From assembly GCA_002452265.1 (NCBI GenBank), contig DKEW01000033.1:30690-37774 (forward strand): a stretch of 7,085 bases of DNA, in the 5' to 3' direction. Position 1 is the stretch's first letter, and the number at the start of each line of letters is the position of its first letter. A program made the position numbers and the translations under genes. Source of the stretch: Pelobacter sp. UBA6812. Lineage in GTDB: Bacteria > Desulfobacterota > Desulfuromonadia > Desulfuromonadales > Syntrophotaleaceae. Shown piece after piece: positions 1 through 5,783 of this stretch. The notes under the pieces are model-generated. The model did no database searches and was not told where the DNA came from. It was given only the letters and a program-made list of their open reading frames with translations.

Positions 1-878
1 ATGCCGAAGGCGATGGTGGCGACCACCAGTTGTATGTCGCCAGCCATGAAAGCGTCTTGTACGGCAGTACGCTCCTCGGTTTTCATGCCCGCATGGTATG
101 CCCGGGCGGTAATCCCTTCCTCGCAAAGAAAGGCCGCAATCTCTTCGGCGGTTTTCTGCAAGGTGACGTAGACGATGCCTGCTTCGGGCGGACGCTGCCG
201 AATGCTATGCAGCAACTTTTGGCGGCGTTCCGGTGCGGGGCACGGCGACACGACGAGATGCAGGTTGGGACGATGAAAGCTGGTGCGGATCTGATCGCTT
301 TCGGCTATGTTGAAGGCACGTCGGATGTCGGCGGCGACCTCCGGTGTGGCGGTGGCGGTCAGGGCCAGCACCAGGCCGACTTTCAGCTCTTGGGCCAGCC
401 TTGCGATCTTCATGTATTCGGGGCGGAAGTTGTGGCCCCACTCTGAAATGCAATGGGCTTCATCGATGGCCAGCAACGCGATAGGGCGTCCCTGCAGGCG
501 ATTCAGAAAGCGTTCGTTGGCCAACCTCTCGGGAGCTATATAGAGAAGTTTCAGGCTGCCATCGGCCAGTTGACGATAGATACCCTGTGCTTCGGCGGGT
601 CCGATGCTGGAGTCGAGGCGGGCGGCCATGATGCCACGCTCGCGCAACGCGTCGACCTGGTCTTTCATCAGGGCGATGAGGGGCGAAATGACCAGGGTCA
701 AGCCGTCCAGAAGCAAGGCGGGGAGCTGGTAGCAGAGGCTTTTGCCGCCTCCTGTGGGAAAGATAGTCAGAGCCGAACGCCCGGCCAGCAGGCAGTCGAT
801 GGCTGCTTCCTGCCCCGGCCGAAAAGAGTCAAAGCCGAAGTTTTCTTGCAGGCAATTGTGCATGGGCTTATCTGACAT
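1..878 (-). CDS. recQ: ATP-dependent DNA helicase RecQ, N-terminal part (3' end outside window)
   Basis: The reading frame is open from an ATG at 876-878 to the left edge (292 codons plus two bases), so the RQC/HRDC end is not visible. The translated part has the RecQ helicase motifs in order: motif 0 FRPGQ (19-23), Walker A PTGGGKS (41-47, Lys46), motif Ia with SPLIALMKDQ (65-74), DEAH box (139-142) followed by the RecQ-specific aromatic-rich loop CISEWGHNFRPEY (143-155), motif III ALTATAT (172-178), motif IV IVYVTLQKTAE, and motif V VVATIAFG at the edge. The DEAH plus aromatic-loop signature is diagnostic of RecQ, a 3'-5' SF2 DNA helicase acting in recombination and replication-fork repair. 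A Shine-Dalgarno GGAGG (884-888) sits 5 nt before the ATG and fixes the start. The gene has its own promoter and lies behind the terminator of the upstream methyltransferase, so it is probably transcribed separately. Nothing in the visible part is degenerate. Confidence 0.95.
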   Translation of the reverse strand, partial: MSDKPMHNCLQENFGFDSFRPGQEAAIDCLLAGRSALTIFPTGGGKSLCYQLPALLLDGLTLVISPLIALMKDQVDALRERGIMAARLDSSIGPAEAQGIYRQLADGSLKLLYIAPERLANERFLNRLQGRPIALLAIDEAHCISEWGHNFRPEYMKIARLAQELKVGLVLALTATATPEVAADIRRAFNIAESDQIRTSFHRPNLHLVVSPCPAPERRQKLLHSIRQRPPEAGIVYVTLQKTAEEIAAFLCEEGITARAYHAGMKTEERTAVQDAFMAGDIQLVVATIAFG

Positions 879-930
879 GTCTTCCTCCGCTCCGAATGGT
901 AGACCTTGGCTTGATGAAATAGTGGCTTTA

Positions 931-958
931 TTTATAACATCTAATCATTCTATGCCAA
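931..958 (-). promoter_or_regulatory. Sigma70-like promoter for recQ
   Basis: On the minus strand a -35 TTGGCA (953-958; 5/6 to TTGACA) is followed by a 16-nt spacer and a -10 TATAAA (931-936; 5/6 to TATAAT). Transcription would begin near 924, giving a leader of about 45 nt that contains the GGAGG Shine-Dalgarno of recQ. The -35 lies only about 2 nt beyond the upstream terminator region. Read from consensus match only. Confidence 0.6.
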
Positions 959-960
959 AG

Positions 961-993
961 CGCAAAAACCAACGGCCTCCCGCAGGAAGCCGT
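961..993 (-). terminator. Intrinsic terminator of the COG2521-like methyltransferase
   Basis: On the minus strand a 9-bp stem (985-993 with 972-980, one G-T wobble) closes a TGCG tetraloop and is followed by TGGTTTTT (U tract at 964-968). It lies 41 nt beyond the methyltransferase stop codon and just before the recQ promoter. Confidence 0.85.
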
Positions 994-1034
994 CGATTCT
1001 CTTTTGTCTGCGCCCCGCAACGGGACCCCGACCA

Positions 1035-1880
1035 TTATTTGTAAGCCGTGATCCCCATGAGCTCGGGAACTTTTATCACCTTGGTGAAGCCGGCCGTCTT
1101 GAGTCGTTTCGCGGCATTATCCATAAAGCTGGCACCGCGTTTGAGCAGTTGCGGGTTGCCGGTATAGTGAAACAATGCCCCGCGTCTTTTCAGCACCCGG
1201 TAAATCTCCCGGTAGAATTGTTCTCCGTAAAGCTCTCCAGCCAGGGAAAATCGGGGCGGGTCATGAATGACCGCGTCAAAGGATCCGGTTGCGAGTTCCC
1301 GGATGTAATCCTCAATGTCGGCATGCACCAATTGGATATGGGCACCAAAAATCCTTTGCGACCATGGATTTTTTTTGCGCAATTCCATGACAGTAGCACT
1401 CTTTTCGACCGAAATGACTTCGCTTGCGCCAAGCTTGAGCGCTGCCGAGGCTGCATAGCCCAGGCCACTGCAGGTATCCAGCACCCGGAACCCTTTTCGC
1501 ACCACTTGTGCGGCCATCTTACCAGCGCTCTCAAACGGATTGATCCCTTTTGAGATGTGCATTTTCACGCCGCTTATCTCCAGCAGTGGCGCTTGGTCCG
1601 TGGGGGCAAGTTTGTAATAGCCCTCGCCCCTGACCTCGAGGACATCGAGTCGACCGTCTTCCAGAGAGAAAATGCGGTTTTCCTTATTTGCTATCTGCCG
1701 CAGCTCTTCCATGCCCAGTCGGTTGCCTTCGTCCAGGACAAGTGCGTCGCCGCAAAGAGCAAAAGTGTTGCGGGACAAGTTGAGATCGACTGAAATTTCG
1801 ATGCTGTTTTCGCCCCTGGCGATCGCATCGAGAACCTGTCTGGCAATCGCCGCGTGCAAACAATAACCGTGCTTATTCAT
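1035..1880 (-). CDS. COG2521-like class I SAM-dependent methyltransferase
   Basis: This 281-residue protein has a class I methyltransferase core in its second half: motif I LDTCSGLGY (134-142), acidic end of strand 2 SVEK (157-160), motif IV HDPPRFS (206-212) and a late FHYTGNP (237-243). The combination ISGVKMH, LDTCSGLGY, NPWS, HDPPRFSLAGELY and FHYTGNP matches my recollection of COG2521, a family first noted as 'predicted archaeal methyltransferase'; substrate unknown. The N-terminal ~100 residues (SVDLNLS, LEDG) are the family's own leader domain, not a SAM fold. The start was put at ATG 1878-1880 because AGGA lies 10 nt upstream and family proteins begin near this point. An in-frame ATG at 1952 would add 24 residues but has no Shine-Dalgarno; a GTG at 1884-1886 is also possible. 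It stands alone, divergent from rhlE, and ends at a strong terminator. DPPR rather than (N/D)PPY leaves the methyl acceptor open. Confidence 0.85.
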   Translation of the reverse strand: MNKHGYCLHAAIARQVLDAIARGENSIEISVDLNLSRNTFALCGDALVLDEGNRLGMEELRQIANKENRIFSLEDGRLDVLEVRGEGYYKLAPTDQAPLLEISGVKMHISKGINPFESAGKMAAQVVRKGFRVLDTCSGLGYAASAALKLGASEVISVEKSATVMELRKKNPWSQRIFGAHIQLVHADIEDYIRELATGSFDAVIHDPPRFSLAGELYGEQFYREIYRVLKRRGALFHYTGNPQLLKRGASFMDNAAKRLKTAGFTKVIKVPELMGITAYK

Positions 1881-2050
1881 AACCACCAGTTCCTGAAGCT
1901 CTTCCCCCTCTCTGCTGTGACCAGGGAGGCGGATGAAATTTAACAAGGGCATCTATCATGCCACATCTGGCGGCAATGTGTCTGGACATTTTTGGCGATC
2001 CCTTTCCCTTTATGATGATGCTGGGCATAAGAACTTTAATCTCACGCCAA

Positions 2051-2079
2051 TTGACACTGCCGGGCTAAACCGCTACTGT
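2051..2079 (+). promoter_or_regulatory. Candidate sigma70 promoter for rhlE
   Basis: A perfect -35 TTGACA (2051-2056) stands 17 nt before TACTGT (2074-2079), which matches the -10 consensus at only 3 of 6 positions. If used, transcription would begin near 2086 and leave a leader of about 97 nt before the rhlE ATG. The weak -10 suggests either a regulated promoter or a chance match. Confidence 0.4.
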
Positions 2080-2111
2080 GCCGGATTCGTCCTTGTTCAT
2101 TCGTTTTCCCT

Positions 2112-2156
2112 GGAAGTTGAAGATACTTCCCTTCTGGTCGGTCCGGTTTCCCCGGA
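2112..2156 (+). promoter_or_regulatory. Two stem-loops in the rhlE leader
   Basis: Between the promoter candidate and the rhlE start two short hairpins can form: GGAAGT (2112-2117) with ACTTCC (2125-2130) around a 7-nt loop, and TCCGG (2142-2146) with CCGGA (2152-2156) around a 5-nt loop. They end 11 nt before the Shine-Dalgarno. No known riboswitch is recognisable. A structured leader would fit known control of some DEAD-box helicase mRNAs, but the stems are short and could be chance. Confidence 0.25.
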
Positions 2157-2182
2157 ACGCCTTACACAAGGATTTAAGATCA

Positions 2183-3508
2183 ATGTCCTTTGACACTCTT
2201 GGTTTGCGCGCCGAATTGCTGAGCGCTATCGCCACGCAAGGTTATACCACGCCGACTCCCATTCAGACCGAGGCGATTCCGGTGATTTTCGAGGGCTGCG
2301 ACCTGTTGGCGGGTGCCCAGACCGGTACCGGCAAAACGGCTGCGTTTGCTCTGCCGATCGTACAGATGCTCAGTGAAGTGATTCCCAAGGAAAAACGCCG
2401 CCGCCCGCGCGCGCTGGTTTTGGTGCCGACCCGCGAACTGGCGGCCCAAGTCAGCGAACAGATGCAGAATTATGGACGGCGCTTGTCGCTGCGCTCCACC
2501 ACGATCTATGGCGGAGTGAACATCCGGGCCCAGATCGAGCGCCTGCACCGCGGTGTCGATATCGTGGTAGCGACACCGGGGCGACTGCTCGATCACGCGG
2601 AGCGGGCCACCATCAACCTTACCCGGATAGAGTTCCTGGTGCTGGACGAGGCCGACCGCATGCTCGATCTGGGGTTCATCGACGACATACTAAAGGTCGC
2701 GGAGTATCTGCCGGGCCAGCGCCAGACCATGCTCTTTTCGGCAACCTATTCGCAGAGTATCAAACAGCTTGCCGACGAGTTGCTCGATCAGCCGCGGCGC
2801 ATCGAAGTTGCACGTCGCCAGATCGCTGCCGATGCGGTAACTCAGGCGGTCTATGTGGTGGAACGCAGTCGCAAACGGGAAATGCTTTCGCATCTGATCC
2901 GCAAAGGAGAGTGGAACCAGGTGTTGGTGTTCGCCCGAACCCGCTACGGCGCGGATAAGCTGACCGAGGAATTGCTTTTCGACGGGATCAAGGCCGCGGC
3001 CATTCACAGCAACAAGAGCCAGTCGGTCCGCACGCGGACCCTCGCGGAGTTCAAACGGGGGGAGTTACGTGTGCTGGTGGCTACCGACGTGGCGGCACGC
3101 GGTCTGGATATTCAGCGCCTGCCGCATGTGGTGAATTATGATCTGCCTCAGGTTCCCGAAGATTATGTGCATCGCATCGGTCGCACCGGTCGGGCCGGTG
3201 AGGACGGAGTGGCCCTCTCGCTGGTCTGTCCGGCAGAGCAGCCGCAGCTGCAGGCGATTGAAAAGCTGCTCAAGTATGCCATCCCCCGGCAGACGATTGC
3301 GGAATTTCCGCAGATTGCGGTCAAGCGGGGCGTGAAGGCGAAGCCGGCCAAAAAATCTACCGGACCGTCCAAATCACGCAAAAAAATCTCGGAGAATCCG
3401 TTCGATGCGGAAGCTGTCGCACTGTCAAAGCCCACCAAGCAGCGGCGAAAAAAAGCCGTAGCCGAGCGCCCCGCTCCCAAGGCCGGCCGACGGGGTCGCA
3501 GGTCGTAA
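2183..3508 (+). CDS. rhlE: DEAD-box ATP-dependent RNA helicase, RhlE group
   Basis: This 441-residue SF2 helicase unwinds RNA and is expected to act in the cytoplasm on ribosome assembly or mRNA decay. All motifs are intact: Q motif (Phe3, PTPIQ 24-28), Walker A AQTGTGKT (45-52), Ia PTRELA (82-87), Ib TPGR (131-134), DEAD (155-158), SAT (186-188), IV VLVFARTR (247-254), V ATDVAARGLD (300-309) and VI HRIGRTGR (330-337). The 'HSNKSQ' block (275-280) and short N-terminus point to RhlE rather than DeaD or DbpA; there is no DbpA-type RNA-binding domain. The tail (about 350-441) is low-complexity and rich in Lys/Arg, ending GRRGRRS, as expected for a non-specific RNA-binding extension. Start ATG 2183 has AAGGA (2168-2172) 10 nt upstream; a GTG at 2078 would add 35 residues unlike the family and is rejected. 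A pseudouridine synthase follows on the same strand after 65 nt. Confidence 0.93.
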   Translation: MSFDTLGLRAELLSAIATQGYTTPTPIQTEAIPVIFEGCDLLAGAQTGTGKTAAFALPIVQMLSEVIPKEKRRRPRALVLVPTRELAAQVSEQMQNYGRRLSLRSTTIYGGVNIRAQIERLHRGVDIVVATPGRLLDHAERATINLTRIEFLVLDEADRMLDLGFIDDILKVAEYLPGQRQTMLFSATYSQSIKQLADELLDQPRRIEVARRQIAADAVTQAVYVVERSRKREMLSHLIRKGEWNQVLVFARTRYGADKLTEELLFDGIKAAAIHSNKSQSVRTRTLAEFKRGELRVLVATDVAARGLDIQRLPHVVNYDLPQVPEDYVHRIGRTGRAGEDGVALSLVCPAEQPQLQAIEKLLKYAIPRQTIAEFPQIAVKRGVKAKPAKKSTGPSKSRKKISENPFDAEAVALSKPTKQRRKKAVAERPAPKAGRRGRRS

Positions 3509-3523
3509 CCTGCAGGTTATAAT
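3506..3523 (+). promoter_or_regulatory. 14-bp perfect palindrome overlapping a consensus -10 box
   Basis: TAACCTGCAGGTTA (3506-3519) is a perfect palindrome that begins with the rhlE stop codon. Its right end overlaps a perfect -10 TATAAT (3518-3523). The best -35 at 17-nt spacing is GTCGCA (3495-3500), only 3/6. Transcription from here would begin near 3530 and give the pseudouridine synthase a leader of about 44 nt. The overlap of a dyad with a -10 is the geometry of a repressor operator. The palindrome is too tight to be a convincing RNA terminator and has no U tract. Confidence 0.35.
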
Positions 3524-3573
3524 AGTACCTTAAGTAGATAGGGTTCGAGACAACGCGCAGGTGAGGGACGGCA

Positions 3574-4281
3574 TTGGATCATTCGCTAAAAGACAACCGC
3601 CCGGGCAAGAAGCACCAGCCGCGAGGGCTACCTGTCCTGCATGAGGACAAGGATATCATTGTGGTGGAAAAGCCTGCCGGACTGCTGACCGTCGGCACCG
3701 AGCGGGACAAGTCGCGAACCGCCCACTATCTGCTCAATGATTATGTCCGCAAGGGCAATCCCAAATCGCGAAACCGGGTGTATGTGGTCCATCGCCTGGA
3801 TCAGGATACTTCCGGGATACTGGTTTTTGCCAAAAGCGAACAGGCCAAGAAGTTTTTACAGGAGCATTGGGAACAAACAGAAAAGCATTACCTGGCCATC
3901 GTGCATGGTCAGTTGATTCCCAAAGAGGGCATGATTTCCAGTTACCTGGTCGAGAATGCCGCCCAGCGTGTCTACTCGGCCCCCGATGCCACCAAAGGAA
4001 AGTTTTCGCAAACGGCCTACAAGGTATTGAAAGAAAGCAAAGGATTCAGCCTGGTGGACATTCATCTCCTCACCGGGCGCAAGCACCAGATCCGCGTGCA
4101 TTTTGCGGAAAAGGGTCATCCGCTGGTGGGGGACAGGAAATACGGCAACGGCGACCATGGTGCAAAACGCCTCGCCCTGCACGCCCGTTCGATAGCCTTT
4201 ATTCACCCCTTCAACGGCAAGCAGATGAATTTCGATACGGGTGTTCCGGAGGATTTTGCACGGTTGATCGGTAAGATGTAG
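3574..4281 (+). CDS. RluA-family pseudouridine synthase
   Basis: This 235-residue enzyme should isomerise specific uridines of rRNA or tRNA to pseudouridine. It shows the RluA-family features: KPAGLLT (33-39), the catalytic HRLDQDTSG (73-81) with Asp76 as nucleophile, KHYLAIVHG (104-112) with the conserved Tyr106, and the TGRKHQIRVHFA block (167-178) followed by LVGDRKYG. There is no S4 RNA-binding domain, and the length is near that of short RluA-like members (about 220) rather than RluC/RluD (over 300), so the target base cannot be assigned. The start is TTG 3574-3576: GAGG (3563-3566) lies 7 nt upstream, and no in-frame ATG precedes the conserved core. It follows rhlE on the same strand and may be co-transcribed with it or driven by the TATAAT at 3518. 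It ends at a strong terminator. Both neighbours act on RNA, which fits a ribosome-maturation pair. Confidence 0.9.
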   Translation: MDHSLKDNRPGKKHQPRGLPVLHEDKDIIVVEKPAGLLTVGTERDKSRTAHYLLNDYVRKGNPKSRNRVYVVHRLDQDTSGILVFAKSEQAKKFLQEHWEQTEKHYLAIVHGQLIPKEGMISSYLVENAAQRVYSAPDATKGKFSQTAYKVLKESKGFSLVDIHLLTGRKHQIRVHFAEKGHPLVGDRKYGNGDHGAKRLALHARSIAFIHPFNGKQMNFDTGVPEDFARLIGKM

Positions 4282-4304
4282 CCGTTTTCATCCGGTAAAC
4301 CAGG

Positions 4305-4344
4305 AACGGGGCGGACACAAAGCCCGCCCCGTTGATTATTTTTT
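4305..4344 (+). terminator. Strong intrinsic terminator of the pseudouridine synthase gene
   Basis: A perfect 10-bp GC-rich stem, AACGGGGCGG (4305-4314) with CCGCCCCGTT (4324-4333), closes a 9-nt loop and is followed by GATTATTTTTT. It starts 23 nt after the pseudouridine synthase stop. The U tract (4339-4344) overlaps the last lysine codons of the opposing small gene. On the minus strand the same stem lies 2 nt past that gene's stop but has no U tract after it, so it is mainly a plus-strand terminator. Confidence 0.9.
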
Positions 4345-4440
4345 CCCCGCTTTTTTGATCTTTTTCTCTGCCTTTTTTTCTTTCATGGTTTTAGCCGGTT
4401 CTTTTTTCTCCGACTTTTTGCTGTCCATGCCTTTGGCCAT
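4336..4440 (-). CDS. 34-residue lysine-rich small protein, function unknown
   Basis: A short frame on the minus strand runs from ATG (4438-4440) to TAA (4336-4338). The product is extremely basic: it begins MAKGMDSKKSEKKEPAKT and continues with KEKKAEKK and IKKAGKK; about 16 of 34 residues are Lys, with Glu as the main partner and no aromatic, Cys or hydrophobic stretch. It has no signal peptide or membrane segment and is probably disordered or a charged helix that could bind nucleic acid or the ribosome. Support for translation is the AAGGAG (4447-4452) 6 nt before the ATG, an AT-rich upstream region with a -10-like TAGAAT, and a position converging on the pseudouridine synthase with a shared hairpin. 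I recall small proteins with an M-x-KG-x-D-x-KK ... PAKT-x-KEK pattern as unnamed hypotheticals in other proteobacteria; that is memory, not a search. The alternative is a chance frame through an A-rich terminator tail, but the perfect ribosome site argues against it. Confidence 0.7.
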   Translation of the reverse strand: MAKGMDSKKSEKKEPAKTMKEKKAEKKIKKAGKK

Positions 4441-4497
4441 GATGCTCTCCTTTTTTTTACCTGGTTAAATATGCTGGCCCGACACACAATACGCTGT

Positions 4498-4525
4498 ATT
4501 CTACCATGCCCTGGTTTGCAGAGAA
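4498..4525 (-). promoter_or_regulatory. Candidate promoter for the small lysine-rich gene
   Basis: On the minus strand TAGAAT (4498-4503; 5/6 to TATAAT) has only a weak -35 (TTCTCT-like, near 4520-4525). The region just downstream of the -10 carries a small dyad, AATAC-GCT-GTATT (4488-4500), that overlaps the -10. The leader to the ATG would be about 50 nt. Consensus match only. Confidence 0.3.
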
Positions 4526-4589
4526 CTATATTTTGGTTAACTGGTTATCCACTTCACTCCAGTTGATTTCCGATCGAAAACCAGGCGTT

Positions 4590-4848
4590 CACCACAGAGC
4601 TTACAGAAAGAACCAATAACAGGTACCAACCGGGTTTTTGGCCATAATTTAGAGTTTTTCCTCTGTTATCTTATATGTTGCCTAACGCGCCATTTATGGC
4701 ATGTATTAACAGGGATATGCAGGATAGGCAGGATTAAAACCAAAGGATTGGAGTCCAAGATTTTATCCTGAACATCCTGATTATCCCTGTTTGTTGTAGG
4801 GTTTTAAGAAATTAGAATTTTCTCCGTGTCCTTAGTGGCTCTGTGGTG
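4590..4848. repeat. 259-bp intergenic element with 11-bp terminal inverted repeats (MITE/REP-like)
   Basis: CACCACAGAGC (4590-4600) and its exact inverse GCTCTGTGGTG (4838-4848) bound an AT-rich stretch without any open frame. At its centre lies the long hairpin 4709-4790. The words at the right side (CTCCGTGTCC, CTCTGTGGTG) and the ATCCTG repeats are of a kind I recall as recurring intergenic repeats in Geobacter-like genomes, but copy number cannot be judged from one window. No target-site duplication is visible at the ends, and there is no transposase. It could be a non-autonomous mobile element, or two unrelated repeat families nested together. Confidence 0.5.
4709..4790. repeat. Long hairpin of 9-nt-phased CAGGATnnn repeats
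   Basis: The left arm (4709-4739) reads ACAGGGAT-atg-CAGGAT-agg-CAGGAT-t-AAAA; the right arm (4761-4790) is the inverse of ACAGGGAT-aat-CAGGAT-gtt-CAGGAT-AAAA. The arms pair over about 24 positions, broken only by two 3-nt internal mismatches and one bulged base. The loop (4740-4760) carries a further dyad TTGGA-G-TCCAA (4748-4758), so the whole piece folds into one long stem. The exact conservation of the CAGGAT blocks with variable triplets between them is seen directly. No U tract follows, so it is not a simple terminator. Confidence 0.75.
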
Positions 4849-5030
4849 GCAATACTTTTCCTGACTTGGTACTTACTGTTCCGATTTTCTATTTACTGGA
4901 GTCAGGTGCATTACCAGATTTAGGTTATAGGTGCAAAATTAACAGGAGGGAAGGCTTTTACGCTTTCAAAGGCTAGCACACTATGCCCATCCGGATATCG
5001 CGCAGGGACCCTGATAAGAGGCCTGTTTAT
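4849..5030. other. Intergenic DNA without recognisable gene
   Basis: This AT-rich stretch lies past the 3' end of the Methyltransf_32-like gene. It shows a 7-bp inverted repeat CCTGACT/AGTCAGG (4860-4866 and 4900-4906), an orphan AGGAGGG (4944-4950) with no start codon in reach, and an 11-bp dyad CAGGGACCCTG (5003-5013). None forms a clear terminator for the minus-strand gene ending at 5031. I see no tRNA, ncRNA or coding frame here. Confidence 0.5.
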
Positions 5031-5687
5031 TTATGCCGGTTCGGCAAGCAACAAGCGGTTTTTCGGCGTGATGTCGTGCGGAATGGTTTGCGTGATGACC
5101 TTGTAGCCACGCAGGCGTAGCCGCGCCACCCGGGTGGCATCCACTGCCAGCGGACCGTCCATCCATCCCTGCAGATCCCCCATGTCCCCATCGTCCAGGT
5201 TGTGGCAGCACGGCAGCACCGCGACCCTGGCCCCTGCATCCATCGCCTTGTCCAGTACCAGGTCGGTAAGCCCGCCACAGGCATGGACGGAAACCACCAG
5301 GTCTTCCGGAGTAAGCGCAATCTGTTCGATGCTGCATTGTTCAAAACGCACTCGGTCGCGCAGTCGGGGCCATGCCGCCTCCAGGGTGTCAGCCAGAGTG
5401 ACGGCACTTTCCGGAAGGTTTAGATCGACGCCCAGTGCTTGCGGGGAACTGTTATCGAGTAGCAACAGGGTGTAGGCCAGCAGGCCATGTCCGCAAGCCA
5501 GGTCAACCACCCGTCCGCCGCGAAACCGACGCCGCACCCGGCGGGCCACCTCCCAAGCTTCGTAGAGTTCTTTACGCGGCAGGCACCCGGCGTGGCAGAC
5601 GGCACGTGCGATATGGTCAAACAGGGAGTCGCCGTTGAAATGGGCGAGATGTCGATGATTCAGGCGGTTGCGGGATGAGCGGATCAT
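5031..5687 (-). CDS. Class I SAM-dependent methyltransferase, Methyltransf_32-like
   Basis: This 218-residue protein has SAM-binding motif I VDLACGHGLLA (61-71), an acidic residue at the end of strand 2 (Asp88 in GVDLN), then VHACGGLTD (134-142), a PCCHN block (159-163) and a C-terminal ITPKNRLLL (206-214). The HACG-x-x-TD plus PCC-H pattern is what I associate with the Methyltransf_32 (PF13679) type of methyltransferase domain; substrate is unknown in bacteria. The basic N-terminus (RSSRNRLNHRHLAHFN) could contact nucleic acid. Start ATG 5685-5687 has CAGGAG 6 nt upstream (5694-5699). It lies 96 nt behind the spermidine-synthase-like gene on the same strand with no terminator between, so the two may be co-transcribed. 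HACG/PCC cysteines could be redox- or metal-sensitive, but that is speculation. The class assignment is firm, the family moderately so. Confidence 0.85.
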   Translation of the reverse strand: MIRSSRNRLNHRHLAHFNGDSLFDHIARAVCHAGCLPRKELYEAWEVARRVRRRFRGGRVVDLACGHGLLAYTLLLLDNSSPQALGVDLNLPESAVTLADTLEAAWPRLRDRVRFEQCSIEQIALTPEDLVVSVHACGGLTDLVLDKAMDAGARVAVLPCCHNLDDGDMGDLQGWMDGPLAVDATRVARLRLRGYKVITQTIPHDITPKNRLLLAEPA

Positions 5688-5783
5688 GGCGGGCTCCTGG
5701 GCAGGTCCTTTGAAGGAACAGGTTAAAGCCGCAGGATGCCAGCCTTGTCCATTTATTTAGTCGCTTAGCTTCATAGTGGAAGC

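Noticed and set aside
30..875. Several plus-strand frames opposite recQ (30-446, 307-543, 453-875, 742-1044)
   Set aside because: They are antisense to a continuous frame with every RecQ helicase motif; they have no family resemblance or ribosome sites.
2078..2182. GTG start extending RhlE by 35 residues
   Set aside because: The extension is unlike the RhlE N-terminus; ATG 2183 begins exactly at the conserved MSF and has its own AAGGA site.
1933..2193. 86-codon plus-strand frame between the methyltransferase and rhlE
   Set aside because: It overlaps the start of rhlE and the methyltransferase N-terminus, has no Shine-Dalgarno and shows no recognisable domain; the region is better explained as a divergent promoter and leader.
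4680..4710. GCCTAAC resembling an integron attC core site
   Set aside because: No inverse GTTRRRY partner lies at a suitable distance and no cassette gene or integrase is present.
4944..4985. AGGAGGG followed by ATG at 4983 as a new plus-strand gene
   Set aside because: The gap to the ATG is over 30 nt, and the frame merely runs antisense into the Methyltransf_32-like gene.
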